A stretch of 49,429 nucleotides of DNA from JANRIC01 sp033765345 (GCA_033765345.1 JANRIC010000095.1:1-49429); one strand, 5' to 3'; shown: positions 34,503 through 43,043, counted from the first letter of the stretch. The notes: a model not told the origin generated them from the sequence alone. Numbers and translations are program-made.

Positions 34503-35360
34503 TTAGGCATACAAACCGCCTCTCTCAAGGAATTTGCTATAATCAACACCAATTTCTTGAATAGATTGCTCAATGCCAACTTCTAAAATCGGCTGGCTGT
34601 AGCGATGCTTACCTTCTGAATTATCAAAAAACCTACCTGCCGGATCAATCATTAAATAAGAGCCTTTGATCGCTTCATTACTTTCTGGTGCAAGACAAGT
34701 AAATTGCTGATGTCTTTGGATAAATACTTGAAATTCATCCTCGGAAATTAAGAATCTTTCTACGGCAATGTCATTTTGTCCTGCAATAGGCAATACTTGG
34801 AAAACTTTCCAGCGTTCAGGCTGAATCTCAGTGATAAATCCCGAAAAATTCTCCTTCCAATTGAATTGGTGAATTACAGTATTGATTTTGAGTCGATAGC
34901 CCAAGCCTTTAATTTTCAAGCATAAAGCCTGATAATCCGTTTCTTTCAATACTTTTTTGCCTGTGATAGCCCTACCTGAAAGCAAATTTACTTTGTCAAG
35001 TAAACTGTCAATGCTCAAGCCTATCCAATCCAGATGCGGTTGCATTTCAGAAAGCCAAGCATCCGTTAGTTTTGTACCGTTTGTTACAATCGAGGTCGTT
35101 AAGCCATAACTTTTGGCAATTTGTATGAGTTCACCAAGCCAGAGGCATAGTAGAGGCTCACCTCCAGCAAAGTTAATTTTCTCAAAAAGTCTACTTTTGC
35201 CAATACAGTGCATTAACTCAATGCACTTTTCTTTGGGTAAATGACCTTTGGGCAACACACTTTGCTTCACATCTTGAAATGTCGCAAAACAAAACCCACA
35301 ACGCATATTGCAGGGTTCGTAAAGGTGGAAGTTGAGAGAGGGGATAATCTGATTTTTCAT
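34503..35360 (-). CDS. Prokaryotic viperin (pVip), antiviral radical SAM enzyme
   Basis: 285 aa. The radical-SAM cluster site is 'CNMRCGFCF' (Cys 17, 21, 24), followed by 'FAGGEPLL' (about 65-72), 'TSIVTNGTKL', 'DWIGLSIDSL', 'KINTVIHQFNWKENF' and 'ERWKVFQVLPIAGQN'. The last two are hallmarks that separate viperins from MoaA-like enzymes. Known pVips convert CTP, GTP or UTP to 3'-deoxy-3',4'-didehydro forms that stop phage transcription. No nucleotide-kinase partner gene is adjacent. It lies 102 bp after the large nuclease gene on the same strand, with an imperfect hairpin between (about 35422-35458) and a leader hairpin before its ATG. Confidence 0.9.
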   Translation of the reverse strand: MKNQIIPSLNFHLYEPCNMRCGFCFATFQDVKQSVLPKGHLPKEKCIELMHCIGKSRLFEKINFAGGEPLLCLWLGELIQIAKSYGLTTSIVTNGTKLTDAWLSEMQPHLDWIGLSIDSLLDKVNLLSGRAITGKKVLKETDYQALCLKIKGLGYRLKINTVIHQFNWKENFSGFITEIQPERWKVFQVLPIAGQNDIAVERFLISEDEFQVFIQRHQQFTCLAPESNEAIKGSYLMIDPAGRFFDNSEGKHRYSQPILEVGIEQSIQEIGVDYSKFLERGGLYA

Positions 35361-35382
35361 AAAATAAAATTTAGGTTAAAAT

Positions 35383-35397
35383 GAACTCAGCGAGTTC
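35383..35397 (-). promoter_or_regulatory. Leader hairpin before pVip
   Basis: 6-bp perfect inverted repeat GAACTC-GCT-GAGTTC on the minus strand, 22 nt before the ATG at 35360. The loop (GCT), arm length and distance to the start codon match the hairpin before the large nuclease gene. Followed by an AAC-TAAA word in both leaders. Confidence 0.6.
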
Positions 35398-35421
35398 GCC
35401 TAAACTATTTTTTAAAAACCA

Positions 35422-35458
35422 GAAAAGCCTACCTTACAATTGATAGGATAGGTTTTCC
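35422..35458 (-). terminator. Imperfect hairpin between the nuclease and viperin genes
   Basis: On the minus strand ggaaaacctatcctat pairs imperfectly with taaggtaggcttttc around a short loop and is followed by T-rich sequence (ggttttt). It lies 4 bp past the nuclease stop and could end or attenuate that transcript before pVip. Confidence 0.45.
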
Positions 35459-35462
35459 ATCC

Positions 35463-37694
35463 TTATTCAAAAGCTACATTTGGAAGCTGGAAAGTATAAT
35501 CTCCAATTTTGATTGAACCATAGTTTATTTCGGGTATCAAATCATCTAAATAGTCAAAAACTACATTATTTTCTAAGTTTTCCACCAACTCTTTGATTGT
35601 TTTCTCATTTGGATTTTTCCAAAATGGTTTCTTGTTCTTATCTACAAAATTATTAATTACTACCCAGTCTTGAGAACTCATTTCATGACTGGATTTATTC
35701 AAAAAAGGGCTTTCTCGTTTATTTTCAGCCCACACTAAATATTCTTTGGGTACAAGGGAATTTCCTTGCTTTTTTATCCGCTTTATCCATATTTTTAAGT
35801 AGTCTTCATATTCATGCAAGAAAATTTCTTTGTCAGTCAGTAATACCATCAACTCCAATAAATTAATTTTTAAATATCCATTAAATTCTTCGTGGTCGTA
35901 GTCAAAGGAATTTGAAATTATGAAAGATGCAATTTTGTTAATGTCAATTTCAAAATCATTTGGGAGATTGAATTTTTGACGTATTATATCAGGAAAATCA
36001 TCTATAAACTTCCTGATATTTGGAATTTGGCGACTAGCTGCATCTAAAATTTTATCATTTTTCCATTTATCTTTTAATTGAATATAATTTCTTATTCCAG
36101 TAAATTTCAACTCAAAGTGGATTCCTATTTCCTCTTTATCAAAAGCAGCACCGTCTAAATCACCTTTTATCTTTTTATCATTCGGATTTTTTAGATCTTT
36201 AAGTTGTTGATTATGCGATTCGTTATTATCAATAAGTGGTAAGGAATAAAAACCAGCATTTTTAAAAATTTCATTTATGAAATTTTCAGTCTTTGTAGAA
36301 ATTGGAGAATTAGAATCAAGTGAAATCAAGCCTTTATCTAATAAACTTTCAAACAATTTTTCAGCAATGCCCACAAAAGCCCACATATTTGGATACCAGA
36401 CTACTTGATTATCAAGGATAAATAATGATTGAAAGTTTAATCTTGGAAAACGAGTAGTTCTGCTTTGTAAATCAGGCTCATATTTGAAAATTTCAAAAAA
36501 CCGTTCAATTTCTGAACAATCAAGTAGGTTTAAAGCAGATTTGATAATTTTTTTCAATTCTTCTTTATCGAGCTCGACTATGAAGATGTTATTATTGAGA
36601 TTTATCTGAAATGAACTATTTCCAATTTCTTGTTGTATTTGCTCTTTCTTATCTTGAAACTCTTTAAATATTTTTTCAAGTTCTGCATGATTATTCTGAT
36701 TTAAAATAGCTTTTAAATTTAATTCTTTATAAATAGCTGTTCGTAACATTGGATCATCTTCACGATTTTCTTCAATTTCAACAGCCTTTTCAATCCGCTT
36801 TATATAAAGTCTCGATATTCTTTTAAATAAAATACCAATACGTAGCATATTACTTACATTTAACTCTTTTCTATTTGTCAAAATTATTTTTAACTCGTCT
36901 TTGCTCAAATGATGATTGCCAAATAACATTTGTTCTGTTAAAAATTCTCTTTCAAAATCCAAATGGCAGTTTTCAACCAATTCTTTTGCATTATTCAAAT
37001 CCATAGTAAGTGTATTTGAATCTGTCTTATATCCTGAGAAAGTTTCTGCAAATAGAAACCTTTGTTTAGAAAGAATATTAAGTGGAATTTTGCTTGAGAG
37101 TAAAGTCTCGATGAATTTATCAATATAATTTAATTCAGCCTTTTTTTTAAAATTTACGGTGGTAGACCTCAAATAATTCATTTTGCTAATATCATCCTTC
37201 GGTTCAATTTTCAAATGCTGGTTTTCAATTTTGTAATCCCATTTATCATAAATTAAAAAATCAATAAAATTGTTGAGGGCTTCTTTTTGATAAAACAATT
37301 GAATTAAATTCACAAATTTTTGCTCATTTTGAATATCAAATGTAGTGGTGTTTTCACTTAAGTTTGTCTGGAAATAATTTAAGAAAAATAAATCAATAAA
37401 CAGACGGTTGATACATTCTATGTTTGACAGATAGATTTGCTGCCTATTTGTTTGAGCATAAGGCACTTTTATTTCATACCAATCTTCTTTAAAATTTGTT
37501 TGTAATTTTGAATAGGCACTTTGTTTTTCTAAAAAGATTCCAGCAGATTTAATTAAATCAATGGTGGGAAGATTTGATATAAAAGATTGAACATTTTGCT
37601 TATACTCATTTTCTAATTGAGTATGACAAACGGACAAAATATTCTTCAAAGAAGTATCTTGAATTTGAGAGAGTTTTTTAGCGAAATTTTCCAT
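35463..37694 (-). CDS. Large unknown protein with a PD-(D/E)XK nuclease signature, paired with pVip
   Basis: 743 aa from the ATG at 37694 (a TTG at 37700 is less likely). No family recognised. The N-terminal ~400 residues are helical and charged. Near residues 465-535 a PD-(D/E)XK core can be read: helix 'TENFINEIFKNAGF', then 'GDLDGAAF' (Asp about 514), 'IGIHFELKF' (Glu about 528, Lys about 530). There is no signal peptide or ATPase motif. The DNA is strikingly AT-rich: two 60-base lines counted by hand (36241 and 37141) have 13 and 16 G+C, against 25 in a kdpB line (16981). This suggests recent transfer. A nuclease role in phage defence is inferred. Confidence 0.6.
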   Translation of the reverse strand: MENFAKKLSQIQDTSLKNILSVCHTQLENEYKQNVQSFISNLPTIDLIKSAGIFLEKQSAYSKLQTNFKEDWYEIKVPYAQTNRQQIYLSNIECINRLFIDLFFLNYFQTNLSENTTTFDIQNEQKFVNLIQLFYQKEALNNFIDFLIYDKWDYKIENQHLKIEPKDDISKMNYLRSTTVNFKKKAELNYIDKFIETLLSSKIPLNILSKQRFLFAETFSGYKTDSNTLTMDLNNAKELVENCHLDFEREFLTEQMLFGNHHLSKDELKIILTNRKELNVSNMLRIGILFKRISRLYIKRIEKAVEIEENREDDPMLRTAIYKELNLKAILNQNNHAELEKIFKEFQDKKEQIQQEIGNSSFQINLNNNIFIVELDKEELKKIIKSALNLLDCSEIERFFEIFKYEPDLQSRTTRFPRLNFQSLFILDNQVVWYPNMWAFVGIAEKLFESLLDKGLISLDSNSPISTKTENFINEIFKNAGFYSLPLIDNNESHNQQLKDLKNPNDKKIKGDLDGAAFDKEEIGIHFELKFTGIRNYIQLKDKWKNDKILDAASRQIPNIRKFIDDFPDIIRQKFNLPNDFEIDINKIASFIISNSFDYDHEEFNGYLKINLLELMVLLTDKEIFLHEYEDYLKIWIKRIKKQGNSLVPKEYLVWAENKRESPFLNKSSHEMSSQDWVVINNFVDKNKKPFWKNPNEKTIKELVENLENNVVFDYLDDLIPEINYGSIKIGDYTFQLPNVAFE

Positions 37695-37717
37695 AATCAA
37701 TCAAGGTTTAGTTTTAT

Positions 37718-37732
37718 GATGTCAGCGACATC
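37718..37732 (-). promoter_or_regulatory. Leader hairpin before the large nuclease gene
   Basis: 6-bp perfect inverted repeat GATGTC-GCT-GACATC on the minus strand, 23 nt before the ATG at 37694 and downstream of the predicted promoter, so it lies in the 5' leader of the mRNA. It shares the form GAxxTC-GCT-GAxxTC, or close to it, with the hairpin before pVip. Confidence 0.6.
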
Positions 37733-37757
37733 CTATACTTGTATGATTAAGTTGTTA

Positions 37758-37788
37758 CAAATCTACCTCCTCCCAACAAAAAAAACAA
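37758..37788 (-). promoter_or_regulatory. Promoter of the large nuclease gene
   Basis: Minus strand TTG (37788-37786), 20-nt spacer, TAGATTTG (37765-37758). Transcription near 37751 gives a leader of about 57 nt that includes the hairpin. Confidence 0.65.
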
Positions 37789-37835
37789 ACAATCCCACAA
37801 CAAAATCTCATTCTTGATGCACCGTGTCAAATATC

Positions 37836-38192
37836 TCAAAATAGAATCACCTCAATTTCATTTTCCTGGGCAATTATCAGGCGTGCATTTGGCAGCTCGG
37901 CTACTATCTTCCCCCAATTTTGAGTGAAATAGGTGTGAAGTTGCTTGAGAGAATAGTTGCCTATCTGGAAATGAACAATTTTAGGAGAGCTTTCAGATAG
38001 CAAACATCTGTTGTAAAAATCCGTGTCTTTAGTGAGAATCACAAGGTTTTGTGCTAAGGCATAATTCCAAATATCTGTATCGGTCATAGTAAGGCTCAAA
38101 TCCGACACAAACAGAAAATTTGGTTCATTAAAAAAACTGAAAAATTTAGGAAGATTCACGTCTACCAAAAATCTAAATAGTGTTGTCGTCAC
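37836..38192 (-). CDS. DUF5615-family PIN-like toxin
   Basis: 118 aa beginning with GTG at 38192, which overlaps the antitoxin stop by 4 bp (GTGA). PIN-like acidic positions are visible in 'FLVDVNLP' near the N-terminus, in 'TMTDTDIWNYALAQNLVI' and in 'LTKDTDFYNR', the arrangement seen in DUF5615 proteins. These are thought to be ribonuclease toxins partnered with DUF433 antitoxins. It has no signal peptide. Confidence 0.85.
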   Translation of the reverse strand: MTTTLFRFLVDVNLPKFFSFFNEPNFLFVSDLSLTMTDTDIWNYALAQNLVILTKDTDFYNRCLLSESSPKIVHFQIGNYSLKQLHTYFTQNWGKIVAELPNARLIIAQENEIEVILF

Positions 38193-38431
38193 ATCATCAA
38201 TTGATACTCGTTTTTATGAGTTTCCAGCCCTTTTAATGCCAATGCAACACAAGCCTGTATATCTTCTTTCTCCAGAAAAGGATAGGCTGAAAGAATATCT
38301 TCTACGGAATCGCCTTGTGAGAGGAATTGCAGAATCGTCTGAACAGTGATTCTCATACCTCTGATAGTAGGCTTACCGTTGCAGACATCGGGCAGAAGGG
38401 TAATTCTTTGCAATAAATTTACTTCATTCAT
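38189..38431 (-). CDS. DUF433-family antitoxin
   Basis: 80 aa. 'ITLLPDVCNGKPTIRGMRIT' followed by 'VEDILSAYPFLEKEDIQACV' is the DUF433 signature (a small HTH-like protein with 'GxPxIxGxRI'). It is encoded just before, and overlapping, the DUF5615 toxin, the usual order for this toxin-antitoxin type. It probably neutralises the toxin and represses the operon. Confidence 0.9.
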   Translation of the reverse strand: MNEVNLLQRITLLPDVCNGKPTIRGMRITVQTILQFLSQGDSVEDILSAYPFLEKEDIQACVALALKGLETHKNEYQLMM

Positions 38432-38479
38432 TCGGGTTATTTTTATTATATTTATTTTCTATTTTTAGGCTTATTTATA

Positions 38480-39097
38480 TTAGCCCTCCTCTCCAATCTT
38501 AAACCCTTCTTCTTCAATAAGTTGTGCAAGTGAAAAATGCACACCCAATATTTCTACCTCTTTATCCCAGTTGGCTATGGTCCAGATTTGATTTTGGGGG
38601 GCTTCCAGTACTTTTCGGTTGGCGGAGCTAAACCATACTACTTTTTTTACGCCAAAATCCAATAACTTTTGGGTTTTGCTTTGGAAATAATCTATATCGT
38701 TCATTTGATTATCTTCCAATTTGACATCTACTTCTATCACTATTTCAGGGGGAAAATCTGCGTATTTGGTGGATAGGTTTTTATTTTTTAAGTTTTCACG
38801 CTTAAAGACGGCAATGTCTGTACTCAAATTGTTATGCAAGCTCAAATGAATGCCTAATTCATTATACAAAATTTTATATTGCTCTTTATGAATTTTACCC
38901 ATCAAAAATTCTACGATAATTGAGATAAGATATGACTGCAAAATACTACTTCCTATAATTTCTGCTTTGGTTTTTGTGCCGTTTAATACTTCTCGGTAGC
39001 CTTTGCGATACAAAGGTTTTCCATCTATGACCTCATAAATCAGATACTCAGGAATGGCTTTGCTTTCAAGAATTGGGGGTTCTATTATTTTTTCCAT
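38480..39097 (-). CDS. Uma2-family PD-(D/E)XK endonuclease
   Basis: 205 aa. The fold signature is 'HLSLHNNLSTDIAVFKRENL' (Asp), 'FPPEIVIEVDVKL' (ExxxK-like 'EVDVK') and 'YFQSKTQKLLDFGVKKVVWF', the usual order in Uma2 (DUF820) proteins. These are abundant in cyanobacteria and Bacteroidota; the cell role is unclear. It has its own promoter and precedes the toxin-antitoxin pair by 48 bp. Confidence 0.87.
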   Translation of the reverse strand: MEKIIEPPILESKAIPEYLIYEVIDGKPLYRKGYREVLNGTKTKAEIIGSSILQSYLISIIVEFLMGKIHKEQYKILYNELGIHLSLHNNLSTDIAVFKRENLKNKNLSTKYADFPPEIVIEVDVKLEDNQMNDIDYFQSKTQKLLDFGVKKVVWFSSANRKVLEAPQNQIWTIANWDKEVEILGVHFSLAQLIEEEGFKIGEEG

Positions 39098-39112
39098 ACA
39101 AATTCATTTTAT

Positions 39113-39143
39113 CAAATTTAAGAAAAAAAAGCCTAGAAGACAA
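39113..39143 (-). promoter_or_regulatory. Promoter of the Uma2 gene
   Basis: Minus strand TTG (39143-39141), 20-nt spacer containing a T8 run, TAAATTTG (39120-39113). The implied leader to 39097 is only about 10 nt. Confidence 0.65.
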
Positions 39144-39456
39144 GCTGATTTTAAACTTCATAAAACTACGTTGATTTAATGGCACAGACCCAAATAGGCC
39201 TAGCATTCTATTCTCCTAAAATCAGCCTAAAATAGGGCAGGGGATACGGTCAAAACCCCATAACCTTAGCTAATTGGGTTTTAGCTTGTTTTTTGAAGAT
39301 CAACTTCCATGAAAAAACTTCCCAAAACCCAATACCTAATACCGATCAACCTGAAGGCTATCAGCAATACAGCGAGGGCGTATCGCTTTGTTCTTAGGCT
39401 TCTTGCTCAAGCCAGAAGGCGGACGAATCAGGAAGCCTATTTTTGAATCATTCTAT
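39144..39456. other. Gap between the island and uvrA
   Basis: No gene seen. It contains the long hairpin at 39273-39333 and a second pair of arms (taggcttcttg near 39397 and caggaagccta near 39430, 10 of 11 paired) followed by five T on the plus strand. The region may mark the right edge of the defence island. Confidence 0.5.
39273..39333. repeat. Long imperfect hairpin downstream of uvrA
   Basis: Outer arms attgggtttt (39273-39282) and aaaacccaat (39324-39333) pair perfectly. Inner segments gttttttgaag and cttccatgaaaaaac also pair with a small bulge. It lies between uvrA's stop and the Uma2 promoter. Confidence 0.6.
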
Positions 39457-42354
39457 CTATTGTCCCTCCATTTCCACTTTCAGAAACTTTGCTGTATGGC
39501 TTTCTATATTAGCTCGGATCATGTCTTCGGGCGTGCCGCTAAAAATAATTTCTCCGCCTTTGGTGCCTCCTTCCAGACCCAGATCGATGAGATGATCGGA
39601 TACTTTGATTACGTCTAGGTTATGCTCGATGATCAGGACGGTATTGCCTCGCTTTACCAGTTTGTTGAGTACCCCAAGCAGGATTCGGATGTCTTCAAAA
39701 TGCAATCCAGTGGTAGGCTCATCCAGAATATAAAATGTTTTTCCGGTATCTCTACGAGAGAGTTCGGTAGCCAGTTTGATCCGCTGGGCTTCCCCGCCCG
39801 AAAGTGTGGTGGAGGCCTGCCCCAGGCGAATATAACCCAAGCCCACATCAAACAAAGCCTGTATTTTTCGTTTGATAATCGGTTGATGCTCAAAAAATTC
39901 TACGGCTCTCTCCACGGTCATATCCAGTACATCGGCAATTGATTTGCTTTTGAAGCGAATCTCGAGGGTTTCCCGGTTATAACGTTTGCCTTTGCAGGTT
40001 TCACATTCTACATAAACATCCGGTAGGAAATCCATCTCAATCAGGCGCATACCTCCACCTTGGCATTCTTCGCAACGCCCCCCTTTGACATTAAAAGAAA
40101 AACGCCCGGCTTTATAACCTCGGATTTTGGCTTCTGGCAATTGTGCAAACAGGGAGCGAATATCCGTAAAAAAGCCCACATAAGTTGCTGGGTTGGATCG
40201 AGGTGTTCGACCGATGGGTGATTGATCTACCTCGATTACTTTGTCGATATGCTCCAGCCCTTCAATCGATTCATAAGCCAGGGGCTGCCGCTTGGCACGG
40301 TAGAAATGCTGATTCAGAATCGGAAAGAGCGTATCGTGAATCAGGGTAGATTTGCCACTTCCCGAAACTCCGGTTACACAGATCATTTTGCCCAAGGGCA
40401 AGGTCATCGTCACATTTTTGAGATTATTCCCGTTGGCACCTTTAAGTACAATCTGGTTTCCGTTGCCTTCTCTGCGGTTTTTAGGAATTTCAATTTTTCG
40501 ATGGTTTTTGAGATAATCTACAGTAAGGCTTTGCTGCTTCATGATTTCGCTGGGTGTACCCTGTGCTACGATGCGCCCGCCGTGTACACCAGCACCTTTG
40601 CCTACATCCAGGATATAATCCGACTCGAGCATCATATCTTTGTCGTGTTCTACCACGATGACAGAGTTGCCCAAGTCCCGTAATTCTTTCAGCGATTTGA
40701 TCAGTTTGTAATTGTCGCGGGCGTGCAGTCCAATGCTGGGCTCATCTAGGATATACAAAACGCCTACCAGCTGTGTACCGATTTGGGTAGCCAGGCGAAT
40801 ACGTTGGGCTTCGCCGCCGGAGAGAGTTCTCAGAGGGCGATCCTGCGTGAGATAATACAAGCCGATGTCCAGTAGGAGGCGAATGCGTTTGCGGATTTCT
40901 TTGAGGATATTTTCGGCGATGATGCGCTGGCGTTCTTCCAGGCGTTCTTCTAAATGATCAAGCCATTCGCTGATTTGTTCAAAATTCATTTGGGCTACCT
41001 CAAATATATTCTTTTCATCTATTTTAAAGTGAAGCGATTCTTTTTTAAGGCGTGCGCCATGGCAGGTTTTGCAGGTATTGGTCACTACAAAATCCTTGAT
41101 AAATTCAGCCGATTTATCGGTTCCTTCTTCCAATATACGCTGAAAATAAGGGATTAAACCTTCAAATTTAGAGTCATACGTACGATTATATTTATCGGAA
41201 TGCACTCTAAAAGTCCGTGTAGAGCCATAAAGAATTTCCTTACGAATATGATCTGGAATTTTTTGAATGGGGGTAGTCAGGCTCAGTTTTTCGTGCTTAA
41301 GAATAGCTTCAATCTGCTTAAATACCCAAATGTCCCGATATTCACCCAAAGGGGCGATGCCTCCTCGGCTAATACTCAATTCTTCATCCGGGAAAATCGA
41401 GTCTTCGGTGAATTCTTCTATTGCGCCTAAGCCGTGGCAGGTTGGGCAGGCACCATAGGGCGAATTGAAAGAAAATATATTCGGAGCAGGCTCATCATAA
41501 GAGATGCCAGAGCTAGGGCAAACCAGTAATTTGGAGAAAAAAATTGGTTCTCGGTCATCTTTGGGGAGCGGTTTAGCCACGATACGTCCATCTTTACGTT
41601 CGTTGGGGTCTTCACGAAAACCTTCGTAAGCCGCTGGGTTATGCTCTAGAATAGCCATCATTCCCTTGCCTTCTTTGAGTGCTTTTTGAACGGACTGAGT
41701 GAGCCGGTAGCGGTCTTCTTCCTTGATTGTGAGGCGGTCTATGACCAAATCAATATCGTGAATTTTATAACGATCCAGTTGCATTTTGGGTATAATGTCC
41801 AGTATTCGCCCATCTACACGTACTTTGGTATAGCCCATCCGGCGGATTTGCACGAAGAGCTCCCGGTAATGTCCTTTACGTCCTTTGATAAGAGGAGCTA
41901 ATATATTGATTTTCTGATCTTTAAAGTTTTTAAGTACCTGATCTACAATCTGGTCTTCGGATTGCTTAATCATTTTTTCACCCGTCACATAAGAGTAGGC
42001 AATCCCTGCACGGGCATATAAAAGACGAAAAAAATCGTAAATTTCTGTGGTTGTGCCTACGGTAGATCGGGGATTTCTGGAAGTTGTTTTTTGCTCGATG
42101 GCAATCACTGGGCTGAGTCCATTGATTTTATCCACATCGGGGCGCTCCATATCACCGATAAAGCTTCGGGCATAAGCCGAAAAACTTTCCATATAGCGTC
42201 TTTGCCCTTCGGCATAGAGGGTATCAAAAGCCAGAGAGGATTTTCCACTACCACTGACGCCAGTAATGACGATCAGTTTGTTACGCGGAAAACTTACATC
42301 AATATCTTTTAAATTATGTTCGCGGGCACCGAAAATTTCTATATTTTCATTCAT
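39457..42354 (-). CDS. uvrA: UvrA, excinuclease ABC subunit A
   Basis: 965 aa DNA damage-recognition ATPase of nucleotide excision repair. Two ABC modules: Walker A 'VITGVSGSGKSSLAFDTLY' (about 30-50) and 'VTGVSGSGKSTLIHDTLFP', and two signature regions 'LSGGEAQRIRLATQIG' and 'LSGGEAQRIKLATELS'. The C-terminal zinc module is intact ('CEECQGGG' and 'CETCKGKRYN'). The first zinc module reads 'VCPSSG', with Ser at the second Cys, before 'GACPTCHGLG'; this may be a lineage trait. It is transcribed alone. Confidence 0.98.
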   Translation of the reverse strand: MNENIEIFGAREHNLKDIDVSFPRNKLIVITGVSGSGKSSLAFDTLYAEGQRRYMESFSAYARSFIGDMERPDVDKINGLSPVIAIEQKTTSRNPRSTVGTTTEIYDFFRLLYARAGIAYSYVTGEKMIKQSEDQIVDQVLKNFKDQKINILAPLIKGRKGHYRELFVQIRRMGYTKVRVDGRILDIIPKMQLDRYKIHDIDLVIDRLTIKEEDRYRLTQSVQKALKEGKGMMAILEHNPAAYEGFREDPNERKDGRIVAKPLPKDDREPIFFSKLLVCPSSGISYDEPAPNIFSFNSPYGACPTCHGLGAIEEFTEDSIFPDEELSISRGGIAPLGEYRDIWVFKQIEAILKHEKLSLTTPIQKIPDHIRKEILYGSTRTFRVHSDKYNRTYDSKFEGLIPYFQRILEEGTDKSAEFIKDFVVTNTCKTCHGARLKKESLHFKIDEKNIFEVAQMNFEQISEWLDHLEERLEERQRIIAENILKEIRKRIRLLLDIGLYYLTQDRPLRTLSGGEAQRIRLATQIGTQLVGVLYILDEPSIGLHARDNYKLIKSLKELRDLGNSVIVVEHDKDMMLESDYILDVGKGAGVHGGRIVAQGTPSEIMKQQSLTVDYLKNHRKIEIPKNRREGNGNQIVLKGANGNNLKNVTMTLPLGKMICVTGVSGSGKSTLIHDTLFPILNQHFYRAKRQPLAYESIEGLEHIDKVIEVDQSPIGRTPRSNPATYVGFFTDIRSLFAQLPEAKIRGYKAGRFSFNVKGGRCEECQGGGMRLIEMDFLPDVYVECETCKGKRYNRETLEIRFKSKSIADVLDMTVERAVEFFEHQPIIKRKIQALFDVGLGYIRLGQASTTLSGGEAQRIKLATELSRRDTGKTFYILDEPTTGLHFEDIRILLGVLNKLVKRGNTVLIIEHNLDVIKVSDHLIDLGLEGGTKGGEIIFSGTPEDMIRANIESHTAKFLKVEMEGQ

Positions 42355-42468
42355 GCTGCAAAGGTCGATATTTTCTCCGAAAATCCATAAGTTTGGAGAC
42401 GAATGCGTGCGTGCATAAACAGGTGGACAAATGCATAAATTTTATAAAAACATTCAAAATCAGGAAGG

Positions 42469-42993
42469 ATGAAAAAAATAGCTGTTGATATGGATGAAGT
42501 CCTGGCGGATTATACCGGGAAAGTCATTCGGGTATTGACCGAAGAAAGTGGGTATGAGGTAGATTTAGAAAAAATAAAAGGCAAATTCCTCAGTCAAAGC
42601 CTGCCAATCGAGCATCTAGAGCGAGTCACAGATTTCCCTTATCGCCCCGGATTTTTTCGAGATTTGGAACCTATCGAGTACAGCCGGGAAGTGTTAGCGG
42701 AGCTAAATCGTTATTATGAAGTTTTTATTGTAACGGCCGCCACACGCTATGTACATTCTCTCAAAGATAAAATGGAATGGCTTGAGGAGCACTTCCCTTT
42801 TATTTCACACGAACAGGTGGTGCTTTGCGGCAATAAAAGCATTATCTCTACAGATTATCTCATTGATGACCATCCGAAACACCTGGCAGTTTTTTCGGGT
42901 AAGCCGATACTTTTTACGGCTTTTCACAATATTTACGAGGAGCGATTTGATCGAGTCAATAACTGGCTAGAAGTGAGGGAGTTGTTTTTATGA
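42469..42993 (+). CDS. 5'(3')-deoxyribonucleotidase (HAD family, NT5C type)
   Basis: 174 aa. The HAD motif 'VDMDEVLADY' (nucleophile about Asp 7, then Asp 9) opens the protein; 'FIVTAAT' is motif II and 'TDYLIDDHPKHL' motif IV. It removes phosphate from (deoxy)nucleoside monophosphates and so helps balance dNTP pools. It is divergent from uvrA with 114 bp between them. It is too far from the viperin gene to be called its partner. Confidence 0.88.
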   Translation: MKKIAVDMDEVLADYTGKVIRVLTEESGYEVDLEKIKGKFLSQSLPIEHLERVTDFPYRPGFFRDLEPIEYSREVLAELNRYYEVFIVTAATRYVHSLKDKMEWLEEHFPFISHEQVVLCGNKSIISTDYLIDDHPKHLAVFSGKPILFTAFHNIYEERFDRVNNWLEVRELFL

Positions 42994-43043
42994 CGGGGTC
43001 CTCAGTAAAAAAGAGTTTTTAGACAAAAAACGTAGATAGAATT

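Noticed and set aside
34503..35360. MoaA/PqqE-like radical SAM assignment
   Set aside because: No C-terminal SPASM or second cluster cysteines, and the KINTVI and RWKVFQ motifs are viperin-specific.
39388..39942. Plus-strand open frames across the uvrA 3' end
   Set aside because: Antisense to conserved UvrA motifs; no independent support.
42469..42993. The 5'(3')-nucleotidase as a nucleotide-metabolism partner of viperin
   Set aside because: It is 7 kb away, on the other strand and beyond uvrA; no operon link.
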